Shown: positions 42,173 to 52,406, numbered from the stretch's first letter. The stretch is DNA of 64,000 nt from Sphingobacteriales bacterium (GCA_014763615.1 JACXVB010000006.1:1-64000), one strand, 5' to 3'. Program-made: numbers and translations. The notes: a model not told the origin generated them from the letters alone.

Positions 42173-45100
42173 ATGGTTAAACCTTTTTGGAGGTATTTTT
42201 TACTTTTTCCGTTTCTATTTATTGCTTTGCAATCCTTTTCTCAAGGGACTTCGAATAAGGGAACCGATTTTTGGGTTGCCTATCAGGGTCATGTAGACAA
42301 TACTTCATCTAGATTAAATTTATTTATAACTAGTGATAAAAATGCTACTGTTAATATCAGTGCTGGAGGTGTAGCTTTGTCCCCTATAAGTATTACAGCC
42401 GGTCAAGCAGTTCCTGTAACTATTAATCCAAATGTTTACACCAATACTTATCTTACTGTCTCAGATGCAATTCAAAATAATGCAGGTATTCACATCACAT
42501 CAGATGTTAATATTATAGTTTATTGTCACGTTTCATATGCAGCTAGATCCGCTTCATCTCTAATTTTGCCTGTAAAAGCTTTGGGTAATGAATATTACGC
42601 TGTTTCTTATACTCAAGGCTCAAACTCTCCAACGTCGGAGCTAGCAGTATCAGTTTTTTCTATAGTAGGAGTGGAAGATAGCACCATAGTTGAAATTAAA
42701 CCTGTTTCAAATAGTTTAGGTAACACAAAGTTAGCCAACAATACTTTTCAAATTACCTTAAATAAAGGAGATGTTTATCAATACAAGTCTACGACAGATT
42801 TAACTGGAACTTTAATTAAATCAGTTGGAGGATGCAAGCCATTAGCCGTTTTTTCTGGAAGTACTTTTGATGCTTTTTGTGAGACTACGACTGGAGGTTC
42901 TGGAGATCCTTTGTATCAACAACTATTTCCTACAAGTGCTTGGGGAGAAAATTTTGTCACAGCACCTTTTTATAATGCGCAACATGGAGTTAATGATATT
43001 TTTAGAATTCAAGTTGAAAAAGACGGTACTATTATTAAAGTAAATGGATCTTCAACTTCTGCTGTAGGCACTCCATTGAATAATCCTTATGCTGCAGGGT
43101 CGATGGTTACTTTTTTTACTCACTCACCTTCTCGCATAGAGGCAAGTTCACCCATATCTGTGGCTCAAATCCAGGTTTCGCAAAATTGTAATCCTAATAA
43201 CTCAGGAAATAGTAAACCTTATTCTGGTGATCCAGAACTTACCATTCTAAACCCAATTGAGCAAACTTTAAGTGATATTACGGTTTATTCGGCAATTAGC
43301 ACAGCAGCAGCACCTACCAATATCACCCAAAACTATCTTAATATTATCCTTAAATCCGCTGATATCCCAACTCTAAAAGTGGATGGATCAGTGCCCGTAG
43401 GTACCTTTGTAACTATAGATTCGGTTTACAGTTATATTACTGTTGATGTAACCGCCTCATCACTTGTAAATCCAGCTCATAAGATTACTTGCAATAATGG
43501 ATTTATTGCTATTGCTTACGGATATGGAAATGTTGAATCCTACGCTTATTTAGCTGGCGCTGATTTAAAGAACTTAAATGCCGGTATTGAGATTTATCCT
43601 ACAGGAAGCATTGTACAAACAACAGCACTTTGTAAAGGAGAAGATTATAATGTTAAATTAAAACTTCCTTACATTACTAATGAAATCATTTGGAATTTAA
43701 ATAACGGTGCAAGTATAGATACCATTGCTACCCCACTCTACAGTTTTGAAACTGTAGCAGGAAAAACCTCCTATTATTATGATTACGCTATAGCCGGCAC
43801 TAAGCTGAAAGATGCTGGAATTTATAATTTAAAGGCTACGGTAGTTAATCCAAATCCAACCGGATGTGATGCTTATGAAAATATTACCACAGAATTTGAG
43901 GTAGACTCCTTACCAGTTTCATCTTTTGTTGTTGATAAAGATTCTACTTGTATTGGATCTGATATTACATTTACAGATCATAGCAAAGGAAATGGAAAAC
44001 AGATTACTAATTGGTATTGGGATTTTGGAGATGGTAGTTCTGTTCTTGAGAAGACAAACGCTAATGCTTTTACTTACATTTATAAATCTCCTGGCGACTA
44101 CCAAGTAAAACTTTCCGTAAAGACTGTAAACGGGTGCTCACCAGATTCTATAGCGACTAAAATTATTCATATTACCGCCTTACCTAAAGCTAAATTTAGC
44201 GTCAGTACTAATAATTGTTTGCAGCTAGCAGTTTTGTTTAAAGATCAATCCGTTGCGCAGGATGAGACAATATCCAAATGGCACTGGGATTTTGGTGCGG
44301 ATACAACAGCAAATGACACTTCAAATGTTAAGAACCCAACTTTTACCTATCCTAAAGCTGGAATTTATCAAGTTTCGCTTACTGTCACTACAAATTTGGG
44401 ATGTACGAACACATTTACAAAAAATGTATTGATCAATCCATTGCCAGTACCAGATTTTACCACTCCTGATATTTGTTTAAATGATGCTGCAGCTCAGTTT
44501 ACCAATGTTTCTAGCATTGCGGATGGGAGCCATTTAACCTATCTGTGGGATTTTGGAGATCCTTCATCAGGTACAGATAATATTTCTACATTGCAAAACC
44601 CAACACATATTTACCATGCTGCGGCAATTTATCAAGTAAAATTAACTGTGACCAGTGATTCTGCTTGTGTTGTTGAGATTACAAAATCATTTACAGTTAA
44701 TGGAAGTATCCCAAAATCTAATTTTACGGTTCAAAACGAAAATCAGCTTTGTAGTGATCAGCCTGTAGTTTTTGAAGATAGAGCGTCTGTTGATTTCGGT
44801 GAAATCACTAAAATTGTTTGGTATTTTGATGATTCGGATACCTCAATTAAAGAAATTGATGCTCATCCTGCTTTAAGATCAGATACCCTTAGAACTTATT
44901 CACATTATTATCCTCTTTTCCATTCTCCTCTCCAAAAGTTAGTGAACGTGAAAATGGAAGCTTACTCAGGTACAAGTTGTGTGAGTAGTATTACTAAATC
45001 TATAGTATTAAAAGCGGTCCCAAATGTAGTTTTTGATTCTATTCCTCCAGTTTGCCAAGAGGTTCCTCCGTTTGATATTACGCAAGCTTCAGAAAAATCG

Positions 45101-45760
45101 GGCTTGTCTGGTAAGGGACAGTTTACAGGAGATGGAATCACTTCTAATGGCTTGTTTTCTCCGGCAATTGCGGGTATAGGTTTGCATCAGATTACTTATA
45201 CTTTTTTAGCTGATGATGGCTGTACTACCGTTGCCTCTCGATACCTACAAGTTTATCCTACACCAACGGTGAATGCAGGTGCGGATCAAACTATTTTAGT
45301 GGGGGGAACAGTCCAGTTCAACGGAACAGTTGTTGGCGATAGTTTAATTTATCAATGGATACCTTCTACTGGGTTAAATCATGATGATATTCTTGACCCA
45401 ATTGCGTCTCCTACAGAAGACACCAAATACATTTTAATAGCGAAAAGTAAAGATGGTTGTACTCAGATGGATGAAGTATTTATTAAAGTGTTGCAATTTC
45501 CTGTGATTTCTAACACTTTTACACCTAACGGTGATGGGATTAACGATACTTGGAATATTAAATATTTAGATAGCTATCCTTCTGTTTCAGTAAAGGTTTT
45601 TGATAGGTATGGTATGGAAGTTTTTAAAGCCGATAATTATTCAAAGCCATGGGATGGTAAATTTAATGGAGTTGATTTGCCATTAGGAACCTACTACTAT
45701 ATCATTACAGCTAATAGCTCTAGTTTGAAATATACCGGTGCTGTTTCCATAATTCGGTGA
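42173..45760 (+). CDS. Giant T9SS cargo protein with IgGFc-binding-like N-terminus and PKD domains
   Basis: The 1195-residue exported protein begins with a signal peptide (about 1-24, ending SFSQG). The N-terminal 450 residues ('GTDFWVAYQGHVDN', 'ITSDVNIIVYCHVSYAARSASSLILPVKALGNEYYAVSY') resemble the IgGFc-binding N-terminal domain. PKD-type repeats follow, with WDFGDGSS near 614, WDFGADTT near 704 and WDFGDPSS near 792; a degenerate one is near 882. The last 85 residues ('NTFTPNGDGINDTWNIKYL', 'PWDGKFNGVDLPLGTYYY') form the gliding-motility-associated type B sorting domain for T9SS. It should be displayed or released at the surface and act in adhesion. It is followed by a paralogue after 105 bases. 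Confidence 0.9.
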   Translation: MVKPFWRYFLLFPFLFIALQSFSQGTSNKGTDFWVAYQGHVDNTSSRLNLFITSDKNATVNISAGGVALSPISITAGQAVPVTINPNVYTNTYLTVSDAIQNNAGIHITSDVNIIVYCHVSYAARSASSLILPVKALGNEYYAVSYTQGSNSPTSELAVSVFSIVGVEDSTIVEIKPVSNSLGNTKLANNTFQITLNKGDVYQYKSTTDLTGTLIKSVGGCKPLAVFSGSTFDAFCETTTGGSGDPLYQQLFPTSAWGENFVTAPFYNAQHGVNDIFRIQVEKDGTIIKVNGSSTSAVGTPLNNPYAAGSMVTFFTHSPSRIEASSPISVAQIQVSQNCNPNNSGNSKPYSGDPELTILNPIEQTLSDITVYSAISTAAAPTNITQNYLNIILKSADIPTLKVDGSVPVGTFVTIDSVYSYITVDVTASSLVNPAHKITCNNGFIAIAYGYGNVESYAYLAGADLKNLNAGIEIYPTGSIVQTTALCKGEDYNVKLKLPYITNEIIWNLNNGASIDTIATPLYSFETVAGKTSYYYDYAIAGTKLKDAGIYNLKATVVNPNPTGCDAYENITTEFEVDSLPVSSFVVDKDSTCIGSDITFTDHSKGNGKQITNWYWDFGDGSSVLEKTNANAFTYIYKSPGDYQVKLSVKTVNGCSPDSIATKIIHITALPKAKFSVSTNNCLQLAVLFKDQSVAQDETISKWHWDFGADTTANDTSNVKNPTFTYPKAGIYQVSLTVTTNLGCTNTFTKNVLINPLPVPDFTTPDICLNDAAAQFTNVSSIADGSHLTYLWDFGDPSSGTDNISTLQNPTHIYHAAAIYQVKLTVTSDSACVVEITKSFTVNGSIPKSNFTVQNENQLCSDQPVVFEDRASVDFGEITKIVWYFDDSDTSIKEIDAHPALRSDTLRTYSHYYPLFHSPLQKLVNVKMEAYSGTSCVSSITKSIVLKAVPNVVFDSIPPVCQEVPPFDITQASEKSGLSGKGQFTGDGITSNGLFSPAIAGIGLHQITYTFLADDGCTTVASRYLQVYPTPTVNAGADQTILVGGTVQFNGTVVGDSLIYQWIPSTGLNHDDILDPIASPTEDTKYILIAKSKDGCTQMDEVFIKVLQFPVISNTFTPNGDGINDTWNIKYLDSYPSVSVKVFDRYGMEVFKADNYSKPWDGKFNGVDLPLGTYYYIITANSSSLKYTGAVSIIR
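45540..45568. repeat. 29-bp exact repeat, copy 1 (T9SS sorting domain)
   Basis: The 29 bases encoding the N-D-T-W-N-I-K-Y-L part of the sorting domain are identical to 49170-49198 in the paralogous gene. Identical codons over this length point to recent duplication or gene conversion, because most of the surrounding sequence has diverged. Confidence 0.7.
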
Positions 45761-45865
45761 TTAAGTAAAACTTAAAGTATATCAATTTGGTATATTATAA
45801 AATGTAAATGATTTATCATCGTTTAAAACTTTATATTAGATACAAACACACCTAAAAAAGTATTA

Positions 45866-48800
45866 ATGAAAGGAATTTTTACTTTCTTGATTTTATTTAT
45901 ATTAATTAATCCAAAATTAGTTGCTCAGAATATCTCCAATGAGGGAACAGAGTTTTGGTTATGCTTTCCATCACATGTGCCTGCAACAGGAGGTGGAGGA
46001 GGGTTAGCTTCTTTATCAGTTTTTATTACTTCTAAAGATAATACGAGTGGAGTAGTTAGTTGTGGCACATTTTCTCAATCATTTACTGTGACTGCGAACA
46101 CTGTTACAGAAGTGATTGTCCCAAGAGCAAATTCATATATTAATGATGGTACGGGTATTTCTCCTAATAAGGGTATCAGAGTTTTAATTGATCCTGGTAA
46201 ACCCAAAGCAGTAGTTTATGCACACGTTTTTGCCGGAGCTCGTTCTGCAGCTACGCTAGTTTTACCAGTTTTAGCTTTAGGCCAGAAATATTACGCTATC
46301 GCTTATGATCAAAGAATCACTATTCCTGATGCTAAATCACAATTTGAAATTGTTTGTGTAGAACCTAATACAAAATTAAATATCATCCCCAGATTAAATG
46401 GTGTTGTGCAACCACAAATATCAGTTACACTGACTAATGTAGGTGATGTTTATCAGTTTCAAAATAATAATGACATTAGCGGAACCTATATAGAAGTAGA
46501 TGGTGGTACATCTAGTTGTAAAAGATTCGCTGCTTTCTCTGGAAGTTCAGCCTTAGGTATATTATCTCCTGGTTGTAATCCGCCAGGAGGTCAAAATCCA
46601 AATAATAATCCTTCTTACGACCCGCTTTTTCAGCAACTTTATCCCTTAGAAAGTTGGGGTACTAAATTCCCTTTAATTCCATTTTATAATAGAAATACCG
46701 GAGCTATTTTTAGAGTATTAGCTCAAGAAGACAATACTTCGGTTACTATCAATGGTACTACAACTAATCTAAATGCAGGGCAATTTTACCAAACACTTCC
46801 TATTTCAAGTGTATCTTTAATGACATCTGATAAGCCGGTTTCAGTAACAGAATATGCGTTGACTCAATATTGTGCTGATTCTAGAAATAGAGGAGCGCCA
46901 ACCTTTCCTAGTGATCCAGACATGGTGATTTTAAATCCATTGGAGTACAGCATTAAAAATGTAACGATGTATTCCTCTACAAAGCTAGCCATCACAGATC
47001 AATACATTAACGTGATGATACCGAATGAAGGAGTAGCCTCTTTTAAGATTAATGGGACACTCTATAGTAATCGATTTAGTGCGGTGCCCGGTAATCCAGA
47101 TTATTCTTATGCTCAAATTGACTTAAAACAAGTGCCAGGAGGAGGTACAAACTTTAATCTCACAGCAGATGTAGGCTTTAATGCGATAGCTTATGGTTTT
47201 GGTAGTTTCGAGTCTTATGCTTATTCTGCCGGAACCAATTTAGCTTCTTCGGTTTTTATAAATGCGGTTAGACCTGCCACAGATGAAGTGATTCAAAACG
47301 CTTGTAGAGATGAGCAATTTGATTTCAGATTGGTACTTCCATATATTTCTTCAAAGCTAATTTGGACCTTAGAAACCGGCGAAACGCCCATTGAACAAGA
47401 TAATCCAAGCTATAATCAAATTACCATTAATGGAAAGGTGCTTTTTGAATATAGATTACCGGTAAACAAAGTTTATAAAACTGTAGGACCAAAGAAGATT
47501 ACCATTGTTTCTACCATCCCGCCATCAGCGGGAGGATGCCCATCCGGAGATGAAACTTTAAATTTTGATTTTGAGGTGTATGATCCTCCGCCAACCACTA
47601 GTTTCTCCCCTGTTTCTAAGGCCTGCATTAATACGCCTGTTCAATTTAATATTGTAGATCCCAATAATACTGGAAGACCAATAACCAATTATTTTTGGGA
47701 TTTTGGAGATGGAAAGCTTTCGCAAGAGAAAAATCCAATACATACTTTTAACAGTACTGGGATTAAAAACGTTTCATTATATGTGAAAAGTGATGTGGAT
47801 TGCGTTTCTAATGTAGTAACATTTCCAACAGAAGTTTACGCTCAACCTAATGCTAATTTTACCAGTGATAACCTTTCTTGTGCCCAAAAACCTATTCAAT
47901 TTACAGATCAATCTGATTTAGCGGGGAATACGGCAAGCAGTTACCTCTGGAATTTTGGAGATAGTACCACTTCTACAGAACAAAATCCAGTTCATATTTA
48001 CCAACAAGGTGGAACTTATAATGTTACTTTTAGCTTTAAAACGGAAGCAGGATGCGAAACATCGATTACTAAAACAACAATCATCAACAATTCTCCTCAA
48101 ATAGATTTTGCAGATCCTGAAGCTTGCGTAGCAGACGTAGCCCATTTTGTAAGTACAAATTTGGCTAACGATGTAGCTTCTTATTCTTGGGATTTTGGAG
48201 ATGGAGTGATTGATAATCAACAAAATACCAAAGCTAGTCCATCTCATCAATATGCCGATGCTGGATTGTATAATGTGAAATTAACCGCTACATCTAATAA
48301 AGGTTGCATCACAGAGTTAACTAAAAGTATAACCATTAGTGGTGCAAACCCACAAGCAAAATTTTCGGTTATAAATGAGAATAATTTGTGCAGTAACCAA
48401 CCGGTTCAATTTCAGGATTTATCTACTGTGTCTTTCGGAAATATTACCAAGCTAGTTTGGATTTATGATTATTCTACCACAGGTGTAAATGATACTGTAC
48501 AAATCAATAAGCCTAAACCTCAAGATATTTATACGCATAAATATCCCTCAAATAAAGCTACCATAAATTATCAAGTTGTTTTAAGAGCTTATTCGGGTCA
48601 AGTTTGTTATCAAGATTTTGGTCCAATCACGGTTACAGTTAAAGGAAGTCCTGAGGTGCAGTTTGATCCAATTGAGGGTACTTGTTTAAATGCACTTCCT
48701 TTTAAAATTTCTACTGCCAAGGAAATTTCAGGGATTGATGGAAGTGGAACTTTTTCTGGAATTGGGGTTAGCCCAGATGGTATTTTTGATCCTTCAATTT

Positions 48801-49390
48801 CTGGGGTCGGCACATTTGAAATTATTTATTCTTTTACGGCTTTAAATGGATGCAACGACATCCAATCGCAAAATGTTAATGTTTTCCCTGTGCCAGCCAT
48901 AGATGCAGGTGAAGATAAGGTGATTTTAACGGGAGGGCAAACGCAATTAGCGGCAACAGCTATTGGTACAGGGTTAACTTACAAATGGATTCCATCTACC
49001 GGATTAAATCAAGATGATATTTTAAATCCTATTGCTTATCCAAAAGAAACAACAAGCTATACTTTAATTGTAACATCTTCAAACGGTTGTACCGAAAGCG
49101 ATCAAGTTGACGTTATTGTTACCGGTTATCCAAAAATACCTGATACTTTTACACCAAACAATGATAGTGTTAACGATACTTGGAATATTAAATATTTAAA
49201 TACCTATGTCAATGCAAAAGTTACTATTTTCAACCGCTTCGGAAATACAGTGTTTAGTTCAGTGGGTTATGACACACCTTGGGATGGGAAATCGGATGGA
49301 AAGGATGTTCCTGTAGGAGTTTATTATTATCTTATTGATCCTGGAAATGGAGGGAAAAACTTCTCAGGTTCGGTTACGGTTATACGATGA
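45866..49390 (+). CDS. Paralogous giant T9SS cargo protein
   Basis: This 1174-residue paralogue has the same order of parts: signal peptide (about 1-21, ending KLVAQ), IgGFc-binding-like region ('GTEFWLCFPSHVPATGG', 'PKAVVYAHVFAGARSAATLVLPVLALGQKYYAIAY'), PKD repeats (WDFGDGKL near 610, WNFGDSTT near 694, WDFGDGVI near 774, a weak one near 864) and a type B sorting domain ending in SGSVTVIR. A glycine-rich loop near 35-45 and the Cys/Pro/Gly/Asn region near 230 are not in the first copy. Its stop overlaps the PorP/SprF start by four bases, so it is translationally coupled to its likely secretion partner. Confidence 0.9.
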   Translation: MKGIFTFLILFILINPKLVAQNISNEGTEFWLCFPSHVPATGGGGGLASLSVFITSKDNTSGVVSCGTFSQSFTVTANTVTEVIVPRANSYINDGTGISPNKGIRVLIDPGKPKAVVYAHVFAGARSAATLVLPVLALGQKYYAIAYDQRITIPDAKSQFEIVCVEPNTKLNIIPRLNGVVQPQISVTLTNVGDVYQFQNNNDISGTYIEVDGGTSSCKRFAAFSGSSALGILSPGCNPPGGQNPNNNPSYDPLFQQLYPLESWGTKFPLIPFYNRNTGAIFRVLAQEDNTSVTINGTTTNLNAGQFYQTLPISSVSLMTSDKPVSVTEYALTQYCADSRNRGAPTFPSDPDMVILNPLEYSIKNVTMYSSTKLAITDQYINVMIPNEGVASFKINGTLYSNRFSAVPGNPDYSYAQIDLKQVPGGGTNFNLTADVGFNAIAYGFGSFESYAYSAGTNLASSVFINAVRPATDEVIQNACRDEQFDFRLVLPYISSKLIWTLETGETPIEQDNPSYNQITINGKVLFEYRLPVNKVYKTVGPKKITIVSTIPPSAGGCPSGDETLNFDFEVYDPPPTTSFSPVSKACINTPVQFNIVDPNNTGRPITNYFWDFGDGKLSQEKNPIHTFNSTGIKNVSLYVKSDVDCVSNVVTFPTEVYAQPNANFTSDNLSCAQKPIQFTDQSDLAGNTASSYLWNFGDSTTSTEQNPVHIYQQGGTYNVTFSFKTEAGCETSITKTTIINNSPQIDFADPEACVADVAHFVSTNLANDVASYSWDFGDGVIDNQQNTKASPSHQYADAGLYNVKLTATSNKGCITELTKSITISGANPQAKFSVINENNLCSNQPVQFQDLSTVSFGNITKLVWIYDYSTTGVNDTVQINKPKPQDIYTHKYPSNKATINYQVVLRAYSGQVCYQDFGPITVTVKGSPEVQFDPIEGTCLNALPFKISTAKEISGIDGSGTFSGIGVSPDGIFDPSISGVGTFEIIYSFTALNGCNDIQSQNVNVFPVPAIDAGEDKVILTGGQTQLAATAIGTGLTYKWIPSTGLNQDDILNPIAYPKETTSYTLIVTSSNGCTESDQVDVIVTGYPKIPDTFTPNNDSVNDTWNIKYLNTYVNAKVTIFNRFGNTVFSSVGYDTPWDGKSDGKDVPVGVYYYLIDPGNGGKNFSGSVTVIR
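49170..49198. repeat. 29-bp exact repeat, copy 2 (T9SS sorting domain)
   Basis: This is identical to 45540-45568 and lies at the same place in the sorting domain of the second paralogue. Confidence 0.7.
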
Positions 49391-50403
49391 CAAAATTTTT
49401 TAGGTTACTTTTAATACTTTTTTTGATTGTAGAAGGTGCTCTGGCACAACAAAAACCTCAATACACACAATATATTCTTAATAATTATATCATTAATCCT
49501 GCGGTAACTGGTATAGAGAGTTATATTGACGTAAAAGCGGCTTATAGGCAACAATGGACAGGCTTACAAAACGCACCAGAAACCTCTTATTTTACAGCAC
49601 ATATGCCTTTAGGCAATAAAGATGACTGGGGAAGTCCAACTTCTTTTGGGATGGTAGGAGAGAATCCACTAGGAAGAAGCTATAAACAAGATTATCAAGC
49701 TTCAGAGCCACATCATGGGATTGGTATCGTTGCAGTTGTAGATAAAACCGGCCCATTAAGTAATACCACTTTTGATGTGACTTATGCTTATCACATCGGC
49801 TTAGCTCCAAAATTAAATTTAGCTTTAGGCGTTGGGTTAGGTGTTTCTAAAATAAGTTTAAATACTAATGAAATCACTTTAGAAAATCCTATTGACCCTG
49901 CAATTGCAAATTCTGGAATAATCAATCGGCTTAAGCCAGATATTAATGCTGGTGTTTGGCTGTATTCTGCCGAGTTTTTTGCAGGAGTTTCGGTTCAACA
50001 GCTAATACCTCAAACCATATCTTTCTCTGATAATACGGGCTATAATTTAGGTAAAACTGTTCCGCATGTATTTGCTACAACAGGTTACCGGTTTTGGCTG
50101 AGTGATGACATTACGGTTATTCCTTCCATTATGTTTAAATATGTAAAACCAGCACCTATGGGGATTGATGTCAGCACCAAAATTGCTTTTAGAGATAAGT
50201 TTTGGATTGGAGGGGCTTACCGAAAAGATGATTCCTTCTCAGGACTACTTGGATTTAATTTAGGATCGCTCTTTAACGTAAGTTATTCTTATGATTTTAC
50301 CACTTCAGCGTTAAATTCGGTTTCAAGAGGCACACATGAAATTGTTTTGGGTTTGATGCTTAACAATCATTACAAAGTAACTTGCCCTCAAAAATTGTGG
50401 TAA
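49387..50403 (+). CDS. PorP/SprF-family T9SS outer membrane protein
   Basis: The 338-residue protein has a signal peptide (about 1-20, ending GALAQ) and an outer membrane beta-barrel of the PorP/SprF family. The family opening is clear: 'KPQYTQYILNNYIINPAVTGIESYIDVKAAYRQQWTGLQNAP' pattern (Q-Y-x2-N-x5-NPA-x-G, then R-x2-W). In Flavobacterium SprF is required for surface delivery of SprB, whose sorting domain is also type B. The coupled start (ATGA) with the upstream giant protein supports a cargo-specific role. It is the last gene of the three-gene group and meets the convergent rpoN gene. Confidence 0.93.
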   Translation: MTKFFRLLLILFLIVEGALAQQKPQYTQYILNNYIINPAVTGIESYIDVKAAYRQQWTGLQNAPETSYFTAHMPLGNKDDWGSPTSFGMVGENPLGRSYKQDYQASEPHHGIGIVAVVDKTGPLSNTTFDVTYAYHIGLAPKLNLALGVGLGVSKISLNTNEITLENPIDPAIANSGIINRLKPDINAGVWLYSAEFFAGVSVQQLIPQTISFSDNTGYNLGKTVPHVFATTGYRFWLSDDITVIPSIMFKYVKPAPMGIDVSTKIAFRDKFWIGGAYRKDDSFSGLLGFNLGSLFNVSYSYDFTTSALNSVSRGTHEIVLGLMLNNHYKVTCPQKLW

Positions 50404-50405
50404 TT

Positions 50406-51875
50406 CTACAATTCTTTTCTTAATCTAGCTACCGGAATACCCATTTGTTCTCGGTATTTTGCAACTGTTCTTCTGGCAATATTGTAACCTTTATCTTTCA
50501 AGATTTCGGTAAGTTTTTCATCAGCTAAAGGTTTTGATTTATCCTCATGACCAATACATTCTTCTAATATTTTCTTCACCTCTTTGTTAGAAACTTCTTC
50601 GCCGCTATCTGTTTGTATAGCTTCTGAGAAGAAGGATTTTAAAAGAAAAGTTCCAAATTCGGTTTGTACATATTTAGAGTTTGCCACCCTAGAAACTGTA
50701 GAGATATCCATCCCAATTCTATCGGCAATGTCTTTCAAAATCATTGGTTTTAAGTAGCGCTCATCCCCATCAAAAAGAAAGAAATCATATTGATAATTCA
50801 TGATAGCGTTCATGGTTTTTAGCAAAGTTTGTTGCCTTTGTTTGATGGCATCAATAAACCATTTCGCCGAATCTAATTTTTGCTTTACAAACTGAACAGC
50901 TTCTTTTAATTTTTTGTCTTTATCAGCTGTTTTTTCATAATGCTCGAACATTTCCTGATAAGATCTGCTCACTCTTAATTCTGGTGCATTTTTAGAGTTT
51001 AATGTTAAAACCAAAACTCCATCATTTTTCACAATATGAAAATCTGGAATTACCTGCATCTGCTTCACATTTGATGCCCCCGAATCGCCAGGTTTTGGAT
51101 TGAGTTTTAAAATCTCATTAACAATATCTTTAAGCTCGTCTGAATCTATATTTAATGATTTTTCTAATTTATCGTAGTGTTTTTTGGTGAATTCATCCAA
51201 ATAATCTTCAACAATTAAAATTGCTTTTTTAATGTGTGGATTACTTTGATCTTTCTTTTTGAGTTGAATTAAAAGACATTCTTGTAAATCACGAGCACCA
51301 ATTCCTGAAGGATCAAAATTTTGAATCACTTTTAAAAGCTCTTCTACTTCTTCTTCCTCGGCAAAAATATTTTGAGAAAATGCTAAATCATCAATTAAAG
51401 AGGGGACAGGGCGACGTAAATAACCATCATCATCCAAACTTCCAATGATTTGCTGGGCAATTAAATATTCGCGATCATCTAAAGGAATTAAGTCTAGCTG
51501 AGCTTGCAAATTCTCGTAAAAGGTATTGCTGACAGCAATGGGGAGCTCTTTTTTATCCTCCTCATCATCGTTATTATCGTAACGGCTGCCATAGTCGTTA
51601 ATATTATCTTCTTGTAGATAATCATCAACGTTAAACTCATCAAAATTTTCTTCTGCGTCTTCTGATTTAAAATCATCAGGGTCTTTATCGGGATATTCTT
51701 CTGAGGGCTCATTCATATCAGCTAAACTGATATCTTCTAAAGCTGGGTTATCTTCTAATTCTTCCTTTATTCTAGTGTCTAAAGATACCGTAGGCACCTG
51801 CAACAACTTAATAAATTGAATTTGTTGAGGAGATAATTTTTGAAGGAGTTTTTGCTGAAGATTCTGTTTAAGCAT
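50406..51875 (-). CDS. rpoN: RNA polymerase sigma-54 factor
   Basis: RpoN directs RNA polymerase to -24/-12 promoters and needs an AAA+ activator. The 489-residue protein has the Gln/Leu-rich region I (1-50: MLKQNLQQKLLQKLSPQQIQ, the activator contact), an unusually acidic region II (about 55-115, many Asp and Glu), the core-binding part and the C-terminal RpoN box ARRTVAKYR (from residue 467), which recognises the -24 element. No activator gene is close by. It is convergent with the PorP/SprF gene (2-base gap) and divergent from mscL. Confidence 0.97.
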   Translation of the reverse strand: MLKQNLQQKLLQKLSPQQIQFIKLLQVPTVSLDTRIKEELEDNPALEDISLADMNEPSEEYPDKDPDDFKSEDAEENFDEFNVDDYLQEDNINDYGSRYDNNDDEEDKKELPIAVSNTFYENLQAQLDLIPLDDREYLIAQQIIGSLDDDGYLRRPVPSLIDDLAFSQNIFAEEEEVEELLKVIQNFDPSGIGARDLQECLLIQLKKKDQSNPHIKKAILIVEDYLDEFTKKHYDKLEKSLNIDSDELKDIVNEILKLNPKPGDSGASNVKQMQVIPDFHIVKNDGVLVLTLNSKNAPELRVSRSYQEMFEHYEKTADKDKKLKEAVQFVKQKLDSAKWFIDAIKQRQQTLLKTMNAIMNYQYDFFLFDGDERYLKPMILKDIADRIGMDISTVSRVANSKYVQTEFGTFLLKSFFSEAIQTDSGEEVSNKEVKKILEECIGHEDKSKPLADEKLTEILKDKGYNIARRTVAKYREQMGIPVARLRKEL

Positions 51876-52022
51876 AAATAAATCCGTTTTTGCCGATAAA
51901 CAAAGGTATAAAATGTAGTCAGATTTTTGTTCTAAATACCTTGAAATATAAAATATTAATTGTTCTAAAATTAGTTAAAAATGATAATTTAGCTCTTATT
52001 TGAATTAATTGAACAAAATTAT

Positions 52023-52406
52023 ATGGGATTTGTAAAAGAATTTAAAGATTTCGCGGTAAAAGGCAATGTTGTTGATTTAGCAGTTGCCGTAATTATTGGA
52101 GGTGCTTTTGGTAAAATTGTGAGCTCATTTATTGGAGATATTATTACTCCGTTGTTGTTAAAGCCAGCATTAGATGCTGCACATTTAAGTAATATAGAGC
52201 AACTCACTATTTTTGGCAGTGTAAAATATGGCAGTTTTTTATCTGCAGTGATTAACTTCGTGATCATTGCTTTTGTGTTGTTTCTAGTAATTAAGGGAAT
52301 TAATGCTACTAAAAAGAAAGAAGAAGCTAAGCCAACTCCTCCGCCAGCACCAACCAAAGAAGAGGTTTTACTAACAGAAATTAGAGATATTTTAAAATCT
52401 AAATAG
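52023..52406 (+). CDS. mscL: Large-conductance mechanosensitive channel
   Basis: MscL opens under membrane tension to protect against osmotic shock. The 127-residue protein has a short amphipathic N-terminus, TM1 (about 14-44, 'GNVVDLAVAVIIGGAFGKIV', with the glycine-lined gate), a periplasmic loop, TM2 (about 72-93) and a charged C-terminal helix. It works as a homopentamer in the inner membrane. Start ATG 52023 gives the usual 'MGFVKEFKDFAVKGN' N-terminus. It is a single gene between rpoN and rpmH. Confidence 0.96.
   Translation: MGFVKEFKDFAVKGNVVDLAVAVIIGGAFGKIVSSFIGDIITPLLLKPALDAAHLSNIEQLTIFGSVKYGSFLSAVINFVIIAFVLFLVIKGINATKKKEEAKPTPPPAPTKEEVLLTEIRDILKSK

Noticed and set aside
42173-49390. 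Possible CRISPR or satellite-like repeat from the recurring W-D-F-G-D coding segments
   Set aside because: The repetition is at protein level (PKD domains) with diverged DNA; there are no spacers or regular repeat units.
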